Source: a bacterium (lineage in GTDB: Bacteria; Actinomycetota; Acidimicrobiia; Acidimicrobiales; CATQHL01). From it: a DNA stretch of 64,000 bases. Under the pieces are notes generated by a model. The model searched no databases. It was not told the DNA's origin and was given only the letters and a program-made list of their open reading frames with translations. Of this stretch, positions 16,528 through 25,214 are shown piece after piece. Where the stretch lies: positions 21,856-85,855 of the forward strand of contig JAPPDX010000129.1 of assembly GCA_028824415.1 (NCBI GenBank), written 5' to 3'. Positions within the stretch are counted from its first letter, which is position 1, and each line of letters begins with the position of its first letter. A program made the position numbers and the translations under genes.

Positions 16528-18180
16528 TCAGGCGTGCTCGGTTCTGGCGGCGTCGTGCAGCCCCAGTTCGGTGATGGCCGTCTCCCGCATGCGGAACTTC
16601 TGGATCTTCCCGGTCACGGTCATGGGGAAGTCCTGGGTGAACTTGACGTAGCGGGGGATCTTGTAGTGGGCGATGCGGCCGCGGCAGAACTCGCGGATGT
16701 CCTCGGCCGTGGTGGCGGTCTCGTGGCGCAGCTTCACCCAGGCCATCAGCTCCTCGCCGTAGCGCTCGTCGGGCACCCCGATCACCGACACATCCGCGAT
16801 GTTGGGGTGGGTGAAGAGGAACTCCTCCACCTCGCGGGGATAGATGTTCTCGCCGCCGCGGATCACCAGGTCCTTGATGCGCCCGACGATGTTGAGGTAA
16901 CCCTCGCTGTCCATGACCGCCAGGTCGCCGGTGTGCATCCAGCCGTCGTCGTCGATCACCTCGGCGGTGCGTTCGGGATCGTTCCAGTACCCCTGCATCA
17001 CCGAGTAGCCGCGGGTCAGCAGCTCACCCGGTGTACCCCGGGGGACGCAGCGTTGCGTCTCGGGATCGATGACCTGGATCTCCACGTGGGGGTGCACCCT
17101 TCCCACGGTGGTGACACGGGACTCGACGGAGTCGTCGTGGGTGCTCTGGGTGGACACTGGGGAGGTCTCGGTCATGCCGTAGCAGATTGTCACCTCGTCC
17201 ATGTGCATGTCGCTGACGACGCGCTTCATGACCTCCACCGGACAGGGTGAGCCCGCCATGATCCCGGTGCGGAGGCTGGACAGGTCGTAGGCGGGGAAGT
17301 CCTCGTGCCCCAGCAGGGAGATGAACATGGTCGGCACGCCGTAGAGGCTGGTGCAGCGCTCGGCCTCGCAGGTCTCCAGCACGGCGGTGGGGCCGAAGCC
17401 GGCGGAGGGGATGACCATGCAGGCACCGTGGGTGGTGCAGGCCAGGTTGCCGAGCACCATCCCGAAGCAGTGGTAGAAGGGCACCGGGATGCAGACCCGG
17501 TCGGCGGGGGTGTAGCGGCAGCGCTCCCCGACGAAGAACCCGTTGTTCAGGATGTTGCGGTGGGTCAGCGTGGCGCCCTTCGGGAAGCCGGTCGTGCCGC
17601 TGGTGTACTGGATGTTGATGGGGTCCGCGGCGCTGAGGCCGGCGGCCCGGCGGCGCAGCTCCTCGGCGCTCACGCCGGCGGCCCGCTCCAGCAGTTCGGC
17701 CCAGTCGCCGGCGCCCAGGTGCTCGTCGTCCAGCCAGATCACCCGCCCGGTGGGGACCCGGTCGGCGACTTCGGCGTAGAGGGCCTCGTAGTCCGAGGTG
17801 GCATGGCTGCGGGCCGACACCAGCAGCGACACTCCCGACTGGCAGAGCGCGTACTCCAGCTCGGAGGTGCGGTAGGCCGGGTTGATGTTCACGAGGATGG
17901 CGCCGATAGCAGCCGTGGCGTACTGGACCAGCACCCACTCGGCCCGGTTGGGGCTCCAGATTCCCACCCGGTCACCCTGCTGGACGCCCAGCGCCACAAG
18001 TCCGCGGGCCACCTCGTCGGTGGCCGCCAGGAACTCGCCGTAGTTGTAGCGCAGCCCCTGATGGCACGAGACGAGAGCGTCAGCGCCGGGATGGGCATGC
18101 GCCGTGGCGACCAGGTTGTCGTAGATGGTGTCGGTGAGGAGCGCCGGAGTGGTCTCGCCTGCGGCGCGGGATTCAGTCAT
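16528..18180 (-). CDS. AMP-binding fatty-acyl-CoA synthetase (ACSF2-like)
   Basis: A 550-residue ANL enzyme. Motifs visible in order: '[16 protein letters not shown]' (A3), '[10 protein letters not shown]' (A5), '[15 protein letters not shown]' (A7), '[16 protein letters not shown]' (A8) and the catalytic lysine in '[14 protein letters not shown]' (A10). The GGENIYP form is typical of ACSF2/FadD-type acyl-CoA synthetases. It differs clearly from the ligase at 13571, so the operon activates two kinds of acid or one enzyme acts on a downstream product. It follows the LivF-type ATPase gene by about 60 bp on the same strand. Confidence 0.9.
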   Translation of the reverse strand: MTESRAAGETTPALLTDTIYDNLVATAHAHPGADALVSCHQGLRYNYGEFLAATDEVARGLVALGVQQGDRVGIWSPNRAEWVLVQYATAAIGAILVNINPAYRTSELEYALCQSGVSLLVSARSHATSDYEALYAEVADRVPTGRVIWLDDEHLGAGDWAELLERAAGVSAEELRRRAAGLSAADPINIQYTSGTTGFPKGATLTHRNILNNGFFVGERCRYTPADRVCIPVPFYHCFGMVLGNLACTTHGACMVIPSAGFGPTAVLETCEAERCTSLYGVPTMFISLLGHEDFPAYDLSSLRTGIMAGSPCPVEVMKRVVSDMHMDEVTICYGMTETSPVSTQSTHDDSVESRVTTVGRVHPHVEIQVIDPETQRCVPRGTPGELLTRGYSVMQGYWNDPERTAEVIDDDGWMHTGDLAVMDSEGYLNIVGRIKDLVIRGGENIYPREVEEFLFTHPNIADVSVIGVPDERYGEELMAWVKLRHETATTAEDIREFCRGRIAHYKIPRYVKFTQDFPMTVTGKIQKFRMRETAITELGLHDAARTEHA

Positions 18181-18238
18181 GCGCGGCTCTCCTTTCCTCC
18201 GTAGTCTCCGGCCACCTCACCGGCCGGCTGCGTCCTCC

Positions 18239-18943
18239 TCATATGGCCATGTAGCGGCGCTGCAGATCGCGGTCTGCGGCCAACTCGGCGGTATCGACGG
18301 TTGCAACCAACTCGCCCTTCACCATCACGTGGGCCCGCTCCGCCAGGCGTGCGGCAAAGTCGAGGTTCTGCTCCACGAGCACCAGTGTGATGTGCCGGTC
18401 GGCGCGGACCCGCGCGAGCACGTCGGCGATCTCGTCCAGGATCGAGGGTTGGATTCCTTCTGAGGGCTCGTCCAGCAGCAGCAGGCGAGGCTCGTTGGCC
18501 AGCGCCCGCGCCAGCGCCAGGAGTTGCTGCTGCCCGCCGCTGAGGCTGGCGCCCTTGCTGTTCGCCTTGGCGCCCAGCGTGGGGAATTCCTCCAGCAGCC
18601 GCTCCACCGTTGCTGTTGCCACCGCCGGCTGCTGCGCCGCCGGACCCACGCGCAGGTTCTCCCGCACCGTCAGGCCGCCGAAGATGCCGCGACCTTGAGG
18701 TACGTGGCTCACGCCCAGGCGCGCCCGCCGGAACGCCGGCAGCGATGAGACGTCATTGCCGTCGAAGGTGATGTGGCCGCGCTGCAGCGGGATCAGCCCG
18801 GCGATGCAGCGCATCAGGGTGGACTTGCCCACACCGTTGCGCCCGAGCACGGCGGTGCACTCACCTGCCTCGACCTCCAGCGCAACGTCCTGCAGCACCC
18901 GGGTCGAGCCGTAGCCGGCCTGCACCTCAGCCAGGCTCAGCAT
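18239..18943 (-). CDS. ABC transporter ATP-binding protein, LivF/UrtE type
   Basis: 234 residues with Walker A 'GRNGVGKST', Q-loop region 'SHVPQGRGIFGGLTV', signature 'LSGGQQQ' and Walker B 'LLLLDEPSEGIQPSIL'. The DEPSEGIQPSI form is characteristic of the UrtE branch (urea/amide importers) within the LivF family. The ATG at 18941-18943 overlaps the end of the upstream fused gene by 17 bp. It acts as one of the two nucleotide-binding domains of the importer; the other is fused to the permease. Confidence 0.93.
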   Translation of the reverse strand: MLSLAEVQAGYGSTRVLQDVALEVEAGECTAVLGRNGVGKSTLMRCIAGLIPLQRGHITFDGNDVSSLPAFRRARLGVSHVPQGRGIFGGLTVRENLRVGPAAQQPAVATATVERLLEEFPTLGAKANSKGASLSGGQQQLLALARALANEPRLLLLDEPSEGIQPSILDEIADVLARVRADRHITLVLVEQNLDFAARLAERAHVMVKGELVATVDTAELAADRDLQRRYMAI

Positions 18944-20903
18944 CGCCCCTCCCGGCCGGCTGGCCCGTGCCGCCCGGCTGCTCGGCGCCGCGGCCCAGGT
19001 AGATGTTCAGCACCCGCTCGTCGCGACTCAACTCGTCGAAGCTCCCCTGGGTGAACAGCTCGCCCATGTGCAGCACCGTGATGGGTGCATCGAGGCGTCG
19101 CACGAACTCCATGTCGTGCTCCACCACCACGACGGTGGCGTGGCCTGCCAGCCGCGCGATGAGCTGTTCGGTCTGCTCTGTCTCGTCGCGGGTCATGCCG
19201 GCAGTCGGCTCGTCGAGGAGGATCACCGAGGGCTCTGTGGCGAGCACCATGCCGATCTCCAGCCACTGCAACTGCCCGTGCGCGAGCGAGCCCGCCGGTG
19301 AGGTCACGGCCCCGGTGAGTCCCAGCCGGGCGAGGATCTGCCCGGCTCGCCGGTGTGCCGCCTCGCGGTCGCCGCAGGCGGCGTAGGCGGCCAGCCAGAG
19401 GTTCTCGAGGGTTGTCAGAGCGCCGTAGACGCTGGGGACCTGCATCTTTATTCCCAGGCCTAGGCGTGCCCGCCGGTGCGGTCCCAGCCGGGTGATGTCC
19501 TCACCGTTCAGGAGGATGGACCCTGCGGTGACCGGGTGATGGCCGGTCAGCAGCCCGAACAGGGTGCTCTTGCCCGCGCCGTTCGGCCCGATGATGCACG
19601 AAGCCTGGCGCGCCGCGAACTGCAGCGTCACGTCCGCCAGAGCGGTCACGCCGCCGAACCGCTTCGACACCCCGCGGACCTCCAGGAGCGCCCCGGCGCC
19701 AGCCGCTTCGACGGGCGCGTCGATGTCGGTGTCGATCCCGAGTGCGACTGCTTCCTCGAAGTCGCCGCCGAGTTGCGCATCGCTCCCGTGGTCGCTGCTG
19801 ATCACCGAGACCGCGTCCGCGGGCTCAAGCCGGTCCCGGCCTGGCCTGGATTCCGGCTTCCGCCGGAATGACGAGCCGGGGTCCGCGGCCGCTACGGCGG
19901 GTCGCAGGCGATCCCGCCACAGGCGGCCCAGAGTGGGGATCACACCGCCGCGCAACCCGAGAACGATGAGGATCAGCAGGGCGCCCACCACGATGGCCTC
20001 ACGGTCGCCGCTGGGGCCGCCGAGCGCCGAGGAGAGCCCCTCCACGACCACGACGCCCACGAATGCACCCCCGACGGAGAAGCGCCCGCCCACCAACGTC
20101 CAGATCACCACCAGGGCGGCGGGCTTCAGCGAGAACACGGTGGGGCTCATGAAGCGGCCCCAAGCCGCGTAGAGGCCGCCGGCCAGCCCGGCGATGGCGC
20201 CACCCAGGGTGAACACCCACAGCTTGTGGCGACGCACGTCGTAGCCCAGGAGGCTGCTGCGCGTCTCGTTCTCGCGCACCGCCGCGGCGACGCGTCCGAA
20301 TGGCCGCCGCCCGGCGAACCGCAGCGCCAACGCCAGAACCAGTGCCACGCAGGTGCATACGGCGAAAAACTGCACTCGCGTCAGCGTCGCGGGATCACCG
20401 CCCGGCCACCGGTAGGTGATGCGGGGGATGCGTGTCATGCCGTTGTAGCCGCCGAGGACGGCGTCGCCGATGCGGTAGGCCGAGCCGGCGGTGCTGTTGA
20501 CGATGGCGAACAGCACGAGCGCCGTGGCCAGCGTCGCGATCGCCACGTAGACGTTGGAGAGATTGCCGTAGAACATGAAGTAGCCCAGGGCGGCGGCGAA
20601 GATGGCCCCGGCCACGGCGGCCACGACGAGCGCCGAGAGGGTCTCGCCGGTGCGCTCGGCGATGTTCAGGGCGAACACCCCGTAGGTGTAGCCGCCGATC
20701 CCGTACACCGCCGCCTGGCCGAAGCTGAAAATGCCGCAGTAGCCCCACACCAGCACCAGCGACAGCGCCAGGATCACCTGGATGGCCCAGAGCGTCCACT
20801 CGAAGGCCGTGAAGTCCGCCACCAGGTTGCCTACCAGCACCAGCACGCCGCCGGCCACGGTGGCGACCGTCAGATCCCCCAGACCCGCCGAGCGCGAGTT
20901 CAT
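18927..20903 (-). CDS. Fused LivM-type permease and LivG/UrtD-type ATPase
   Basis: 658 residues. Residues 1 to about 330 are a multi-span LivM/UrtC permease ('GYCGIFSFGQAAVYGIGGY'). After a poorly conserved linker of about 60 residues, a LivG/UrtD ATPase follows: Walker A 'GPNGAGKST', signature 'LAHGQLQWLEIGM' and Walker B 'VILLDEPTAGMTRDET'. The signature and Walker B forms are those of UrtD. The ATG at 20901-20903 overlaps the LivH stop (ATGA). The linker contains an in-frame copy of a dispersed palindromic repeat (codons about 344-352, 'SSFRRKPESR'). LivM-LivG fusions occur in some actinobacteria; the repeat in the linker is unusual. Confidence 0.92.
   Translation of the reverse strand: MNSRSAGLGDLTVATVAGGVLVLVGNLVADFTAFEWTLWAIQVILALSLVLVWGYCGIFSFGQAAVYGIGGYTYGVFALNIAERTGETLSALVVAAVAGAIFAAALGYFMFYGNLSNVYVAIATLATALVLFAIVNSTAGSAYRIGDAVLGGYNGMTRIPRITYRWPGGDPATLTRVQFFAVCTCVALVLALALRFAGRRPFGRVAAAVRENETRSSLLGYDVRRHKLWVFTLGGAIAGLAGGLYAAWGRFMSPTVFSLKPAALVVIWTLVGGRFSVGGAFVGVVVVEGLSSALGGPSGDREAIVVGALLILIVLGLRGGVIPTLGRLWRDRLRPAVAAADPGSSFRRKPESRPGRDRLEPADAVSVISSDHGSDAQLGGDFEEAVALGIDTDIDAPVEAAGAGALLEVRGVSKRFGGVTALADVTLQFAARQASCIIGPNGAGKSTLFGLLTGHHPVTAGSILLNGEDITRLGPHRRARLGLGIKMQVPSVYGALTTLENLWLAAYAACGDREAAHRRAGQILARLGLTGAVTSPAGSLAHGQLQWLEIGMVLATEPSVILLDEPTAGMTRDETEQTEQLIARLAGHATVVVVEHDMEFVRRLDAPITVLHMGELFTQGSFDELSRDERVLNIYLGRGAEQPGGTGQPAGRGDAEPG
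19846..19873. repeat. Palindromic repeat inside the LivM-LivG linker
   Basis: A perfect 8-bp inverted repeat, ATTCCGGC / GCCGGAAT with a 4-base loop (19850-19869), flanked by CTGG and GACG. The same unit recurs intergenically at 32105-32133 and, degenerate, at 16461-16514. Here it is translated in frame as part of the linker, with no stop introduced. Confidence 0.75.
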
Positions 20904-21772
20904 ACCAGTCCTCCCCGCCGGCGGCCGCCTGTGAGGCCCTGGGGGAGGAAGCGCAGGATCACGATGGCGGCCACCAGCAGCATGGCCTGGCCGATGACCG
21001 GCGTATAGCCGCGGCTCACCAGGTTCTCCACGGTGCCCAGCGCCGTGCTGGCACCGACGGTGCCGGCGAGGAAGGCGGGACCGCCCACGATGACGGCCAT
21101 GAACGACCGGGCCACGTACAACTGGCCCATCGTCGGGATCACCCCCACCACCGGTGCCAGCACGGCCCCCGCGGCACCCGCCAGGCCGGCGCCGTAGGCG
21201 AAAGTCCACGTCGCCACCCGGCGGGTGTTCACGCCCAGGCCAGCGGCCATGTCGGGATTCTGGGCGGCGGCCCGCGTCAGCAGCCCGTAGCGGGTGCGTC
21301 GCATCACCAGCCAGGTCAGCGCCGCCAGCGTCCAGGCCACCCCGATCAGCACCAGGTTGTAGGTCGACATGGAGTAGTCGCCCACGCCAAAGCTGCTCAG
21401 CGGGGTGGGGATGCCCTCGGTGACCGATCCGTAGATGAGATCGGCGAGCTGCACGAGGATCAGAGACAACCCCCAGGTGGCCAGCATGGTGTCGGCGGGA
21501 CGCTCGTAGAGGTGGCGGATCAGCGTCAGTTCCACCACGAGTCCGAAAGCGGCGGTGACCGCCACGGCGATCAGGATGGCTCCCCAGAGGCCGACGCCGG
21601 CCCGCGTCGCGGTGAGGGTGGCGAAGGCTCCGAACATGATGAACTCGCCGTGGGCGAGGTTGATCACCCGCCGCAGCCCGAACACCACTGCCAGACCCAG
21701 CGACACCAGCAGCAGGACCGAGACGGTCGTCATCAGCGAGAACCAGGCGTTGAACACCCCGTCTGCAGTCAT
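20900..21772 (-). CDS. ABC transporter permease, LivH/UrtB type
   Basis: A 290-residue membrane protein with about eight helices. 'GLAVVFGLRRVINLAHGEFIMFGAF' is the family hallmark, and 'LATWGLSLILVQL' resembles UrtB-type permeases. It forms the channel with the LivM half of the fused protein. It starts at ATG 21770-21772 and overlaps the fused gene by 4 bp. The binding-protein gene is 121 bp upstream on the same strand. Confidence 0.92.
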   Translation of the reverse strand: MTADGVFNAWFSLMTTVSVLLLVSLGLAVVFGLRRVINLAHGEFIMFGAFATLTATRAGVGLWGAILIAVAVTAAFGLVVELTLIRHLYERPADTMLATWGLSLILVQLADLIYGSVTEGIPTPLSSFGVGDYSMSTYNLVLIGVAWTLAALTWLVMRRTRYGLLTRAAAQNPDMAAGLGVNTRRVATWTFAYGAGLAGAAGAVLAPVVGVIPTMGQLYVARSFMAVIVGGPAFLAGTVGASTALGTVENLVSRGYTPVIGQAMLLVAAIVILRFLPQGLTGGRRRGGLV

Positions 21773-21893
21773 TGCTGCGATGACCTCATCGTGTCACGCT
21801 CACCGCAGGCGCATGCGGGGGGCGCGGGCCGAGCCCCCCGCCTCGCCGGTGGCCAGACGGGGGTTCGGCCCGAGGGGAACGGCTCGGCGTGGC

Positions 21894-23336
21894 TCAGGGG
21901 GTGAACTGCTGGTTGACGTCGGGGTTGTTGACCAGGTCGCACTGCTGCTGCTCGAACTCGGGGCCGACCGCCTCGTAGGTGCGGATCATTTCGAATCCGT
22001 TGGCGCCGTCGGTGACGGCGATGCGGATCGGCACCGTCACGTGGTGGGCCGCGCCGTCCATCACGACCAGGCCGCGGGGGCTCACGAAGGTGGCGCCCCT
22101 CTGCAACTCGGCGATCACCGCTTCGCGGTCGGTGGTGCCGGCTCGCTCGACCGCCTCGGCCCACATGTGCCAGCCGTCCCAGGTGTCCACGGCCAAGTCG
22201 GTTATGTAGGGGTAGTCACTGCCGTAGGCGTCCTGCCAGGCCGCCACGAAGGCGGCGTTCTCGGGCGTGTCCAGTTCCTGGTAGTACGAGTAGGCCACGT
22301 AGAGGTTCTCCTGGGCGGCGGGCTCGAGGGCGATGTGCTCGTTGCCCACGCCGAAGGTCGTGGACACGATCGTCATCTCCTCTGCCAGGCCGCTGGCGGC
22401 GAACTGGCTGTAGAAGGAGATGTGGGCGCCGCCCACCAGGAAGCTGAAGATCACGTCGGGATCGGCGTCCTGGATGGCGCTCAGCGTGGTGCCGAACTCA
22501 CTGACGTCCAGCGGGAAGAAGTCGGTGGCCAGGATCTCGGCCCCCACCGTGGGTGCGTACTCCTCGGCCCAGTCGGCGGAGATCTGCCCGTAGTTGTAGT
22601 CGGCGGCCAGGACGTAGACCCGGGGACCGATGTGCTCCACCGCCCAGCGCAGCAGCGGCTCCACCTGCTGGGTGGGCACGGTGCCGGTCACGAATGTGTT
22701 GATGTCGCAGACCCCGCCCTCGTACAGGACGTTGTAGAAGTACAGCATCTCGGCGTCGTCGAACACCGGGCGGATCGCCTCGCGGGAGGCGCTGGTGATG
22801 CCGCCCTGCACAACCGCCAGATCCATCGAGGCCAGTCGCTCGGCGCCGCTTATGTACTCGTTCTGGTCCGACTTGGAGTCCACCTCCACCAACTCCAGCG
22901 GTCGGCCCAGCAGGCCGCCGCTGGCGTTGATGTGGTCGATTGCCAGGCGGGTGGCGTCCACCATCGGCGTGCCGTAGATGTTGAGTGGTCCGGTCTCGTC
23001 CAGGATGCTGCCCACCCTGATCGGCTCGCCGGCGGCGGGTTCGGCGGGCGCGGGTGCCGGGGGCGCAGGTTCCGGTTCGGCGGGCGCAGGCGGCGGAGGC
23101 TCCGGGGCCGCCTCCGGTTCGGCGGGCGGCGCCGGTGGCGGTTCGGGTTCGGCCGCCACCGGTGCGGGGGCGGGCGGTGGTGTCGCGGCCGGCTCGTCGT
23201 CGCCGTCGCTGCATGCCGCCCCCAGCAGAGCCACGGCGCAGAGGGCAACGGCGACGAACTTCAGACGGCCGGACAGGAGGCCGAAGCGGCTCGGCGAGCG
23301 GAATCGGGTTGGTTGGGATCGAGCATTGTCGGTCAT
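21894..23336 (-). CDS. ABC transporter substrate-binding lipoprotein, urea/amide (UrtA/AmiC) type
   Basis: 480 residues. The signal peptide ends in a lipobox-like 'LLGAACSDG' near residue 42, and a Pro/Glu/Ala-rich wall-spanning linker of about 55 residues follows. The type I periplasmic-binding domain starts 'IRVGSILDETGPLNIYG'. The sequence around 'MLYFYNVLYEGGVCDINTFV' and 'VEHIGPRVYVLAADYNYG' resembles urea- and short-chain-amide-binding proteins rather than leucine-binding proteins. The ATG at 23334-23336 has GGAGAGG just upstream. It heads the transporter/acyl-CoA operon; the divergent gene encodes a carboxyltransferase, so the true ligand may be an organic acid or amide. Confidence 0.88.
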   Translation of the reverse strand: MTDNARSQPTRFRSPSRFGLLSGRLKFVAVALCAVALLGAACSDGDDEPAATPPPAPAPVAAEPEPPPAPPAEPEAAPEPPPPAPAEPEPAPPAPAPAEPAAGEPIRVGSILDETGPLNIYGTPMVDATRLAIDHINASGGLLGRPLELVEVDSKSDQNEYISGAERLASMDLAVVQGGITSASREAIRPVFDDAEMLYFYNVLYEGGVCDINTFVTGTVPTQQVEPLLRWAVEHIGPRVYVLAADYNYGQISADWAEEYAPTVGAEILATDFFPLDVSEFGTTLSAIQDADPDVIFSFLVGGAHISFYSQFAASGLAEEMTIVSTTFGVGNEHIALEPAAQENLYVAYSYYQELDTPENAAFVAAWQDAYGSDYPYITDLAVDTWDGWHMWAEAVERAGTTDREAVIAELQRGATFVSPRGLVVMDGAAHHVTVPIRIAVTDGANGFEMIRTYEAVGPEFEQQQCDLVNNPDVNQQFTP

Positions 23337-23531
23337 GGTCCTCTCCCCGGACGATGTGCCTGGCACGGCGATCGGATCGCCGCACGAGGACCGGTGCGGT
23401 CCCCGCGTTCGGCATTCGACCAGCCCGCCAGGGTGTCTCGACACCCCCATTTGCAGGTTTCTTGCCGATTCGCCACCGAGACGGTCCAGGCCCGGGGTGC
23501 AGCCGTAGGCTGAATCCGTGCGGGGGATGCG

Positions 23532-25058
23532 ATGAGCGACGTGGGTCGACGGTTGGCGGAGGCGCGGGCCGCCACCGAGGGTCCCACCGAGGCGGGCGCC
23601 GTCAGGCTGTCCCGCCAGAACAAGCTGTACGTGCGGGATCGCTTGGCGCTGCTCTTCGATCCCGACACGTTCGTGGAGGACGCCCTCTTGGCCAATGCGA
23701 CCGCCGGCGGCCTGCCCGCCGACGGAGTGATTACTGGCCGTGGCCTCGTGGAGGGCCGCCCCGCGGTGGCCGTCGCCAACGATCCGACGGTGAAGGCCGG
23801 CTCGTGGGGCGCCCGCACCGTGGAGAAGATCATCCGCGCCACCGAGGTCGCCTTGGCCAACGAGCTGCCGGTCTTCTGGCTGGTCGACTCCGCCGGCGCC
23901 CGTATCACCGACCAGGTGGAGCTTTTCCCGGGCCGGCGTGGCGCGGGGCGCATCTTTCACAATCAGGTGAGGCTGTCGGGCCGGGTGCCGCAGATCTGCT
24001 GCCTCTTCGGGCCGTCGGCTGCGGGCGGGGCCTACATCCCGGCGTTCTGTGACGTGGTGTTCATGGTGGAGGCCAACGCCTCCATGTACCTGGGGTCGCC
24101 GCGCATGGCCGAGGTGGTCATCGGCGAGGTGGTGTCGCTGGAGGAGATGGGCGGCGCTCGCATGCACGCCACCGTCTCGGGCTGCGGCGACAACCTTTTC
24201 GCCGACGACGAGTCGGCCATCGAGGCCGCCCGGGCGTGGTTCTCCTACCTGCCCACCTGCTGGCGCGAGCCCCCGCCTCCGGCGCAGCCCGTGTCGCCGT
24301 CACGTGTTCTGGACGGCTCGGCCATTCCCGCCGAGGCCACCCAGGGCTACGACATGCGCCGGGTCATCGACGGGCTCGTCGACGCCGGCAGCTTCTTCGA
24401 GCTGAAGCCCGATTTCGCCCCCGAGCTGATCGTGGGACTGGCCCGTCTTGACGGCAACTCGGTGGGGATCCTGGCCAACAACCCGGCTGTCAAGGGCGGG
24501 GTGCTGTTCAGCGACTCCGCCGACAAGGCGGCGCGGTTCATCTGGCTGTGCGATGCCTTCAACGTGGCGCTGGTGTACCTGTGCGACGTGCCCGGGTTCA
24601 TGATCGGCACCGAGGTGGAGCGCGGCGGCATCATCCGACACGGCGCCAAGATGATCACCGCCGTCTCCGAGGCCACGGTGCCGCAGGTCTCGGTCATCGT
24701 GCGCAAGGCCTACGGCGCGGGCTTGTACGCCATGTGCGGTCCCGCCTTCGATCCCGACGCCTGCCTGGCGCTGCCGAGCGCCTCCATCGCCGTGATGGGC
24801 CCCGAGGCCGCGGTCAACGCCGTCTTCGCCAACAAGATCGCCGCCATTACCGATCCGGCCGAGCGGGAGGCCTACGTCGCCGCCCAGCGTGAGGCCTACG
24901 AGGCCGACGTCGACCTGCTGCGCCTGGCCTCGGACCTGGTCATCGACGCGGTCGTCAAACCCCAGGACCTGCGCGACGAGGTCATCCGGCGCCTGGCTCT
25001 CGCCGCCGGCAAGGACCGCCACTTCTCCCACCGCCACCACGGCATCCCCCCGGTCTGA
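23532..25058 (+). CDS. Acyl-CoA carboxylase beta subunit (biotin-dependent carboxyltransferase)
   Basis: 508 residues with the two crotonase-like carboxyltransferase halves. The N-half carries 'PVFWLVDSAGARITDQVE' and 'GPSAAGGAYIPAFCDVVFMV'; the C-half carries 'VGILANNPAVKGGVL', 'LCDVPGFMIGTEVERGGIIR' and 'VIVRKAYGAGLYAM'. The protein belongs to the propionyl/methylcrotonyl-CoA carboxylase beta group; no biotin carboxylase or carrier gene is adjacent. It diverges from the importer operon across a 195-bp gap. Its last 64 bases (to the TGA at 25056-25058) are duplicated at 28795-28857 beyond the next gene. Confidence 0.9.
   Translation: MSDVGRRLAEARAATEGPTEAGAVRLSRQNKLYVRDRLALLFDPDTFVEDALLANATAGGLPADGVITGRGLVEGRPAVAVANDPTVKAGSWGARTVEKIIRATEVALANELPVFWLVDSAGARITDQVELFPGRRGAGRIFHNQVRLSGRVPQICCLFGPSAAGGAYIPAFCDVVFMVEANASMYLGSPRMAEVVIGEVVSLEEMGGARMHATVSGCGDNLFADDESAIEAARAWFSYLPTCWREPPPPAQPVSPSRVLDGSAIPAEATQGYDMRRVIDGLVDAGSFFELKPDFAPELIVGLARLDGNSVGILANNPAVKGGVLFSDSADKAARFIWLCDAFNVALVYLCDVPGFMIGTEVERGGIIRHGAKMITAVSEATVPQVSVIVRKAYGAGLYAMCGPAFDPDACLALPSASIAVMGPEAAVNAVFANKIAAITDPAEREAYVAAQREAYEADVDLLRLASDLVIDAVVKPQDLRDEVIRRLALAAGKDRHFSHRHHGIPPV
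24995..25058 (+). repeat. Direct repeat copy 1: 3' end of the carboxyltransferase gene
   Basis: These 64 bases encode the final 'LALAAGKDRHFSHRHHGIPP' region and stop codon. They are nearly identical to 28795-28857: one base is missing there and only a few substitutions occur. The two copies flank the larger RCC1/metalloprotease gene. Confidence 0.85.
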
Positions 25059-25214
25059 GAGATCGGCCCGGCCGTCCGTTGTCGGCATTCGAGTTCCGGG
25101 CGGCGAACGTGCCAGCCGGGGATGCTCGCGTGCGGTGCTCCAGCCGATCTCGGGCCGCCCGGCGGCGGTGGTGTCGGATTCGGGTCCCGTCCTTGTGGGC
25201 TCGGTCCCGACGAG

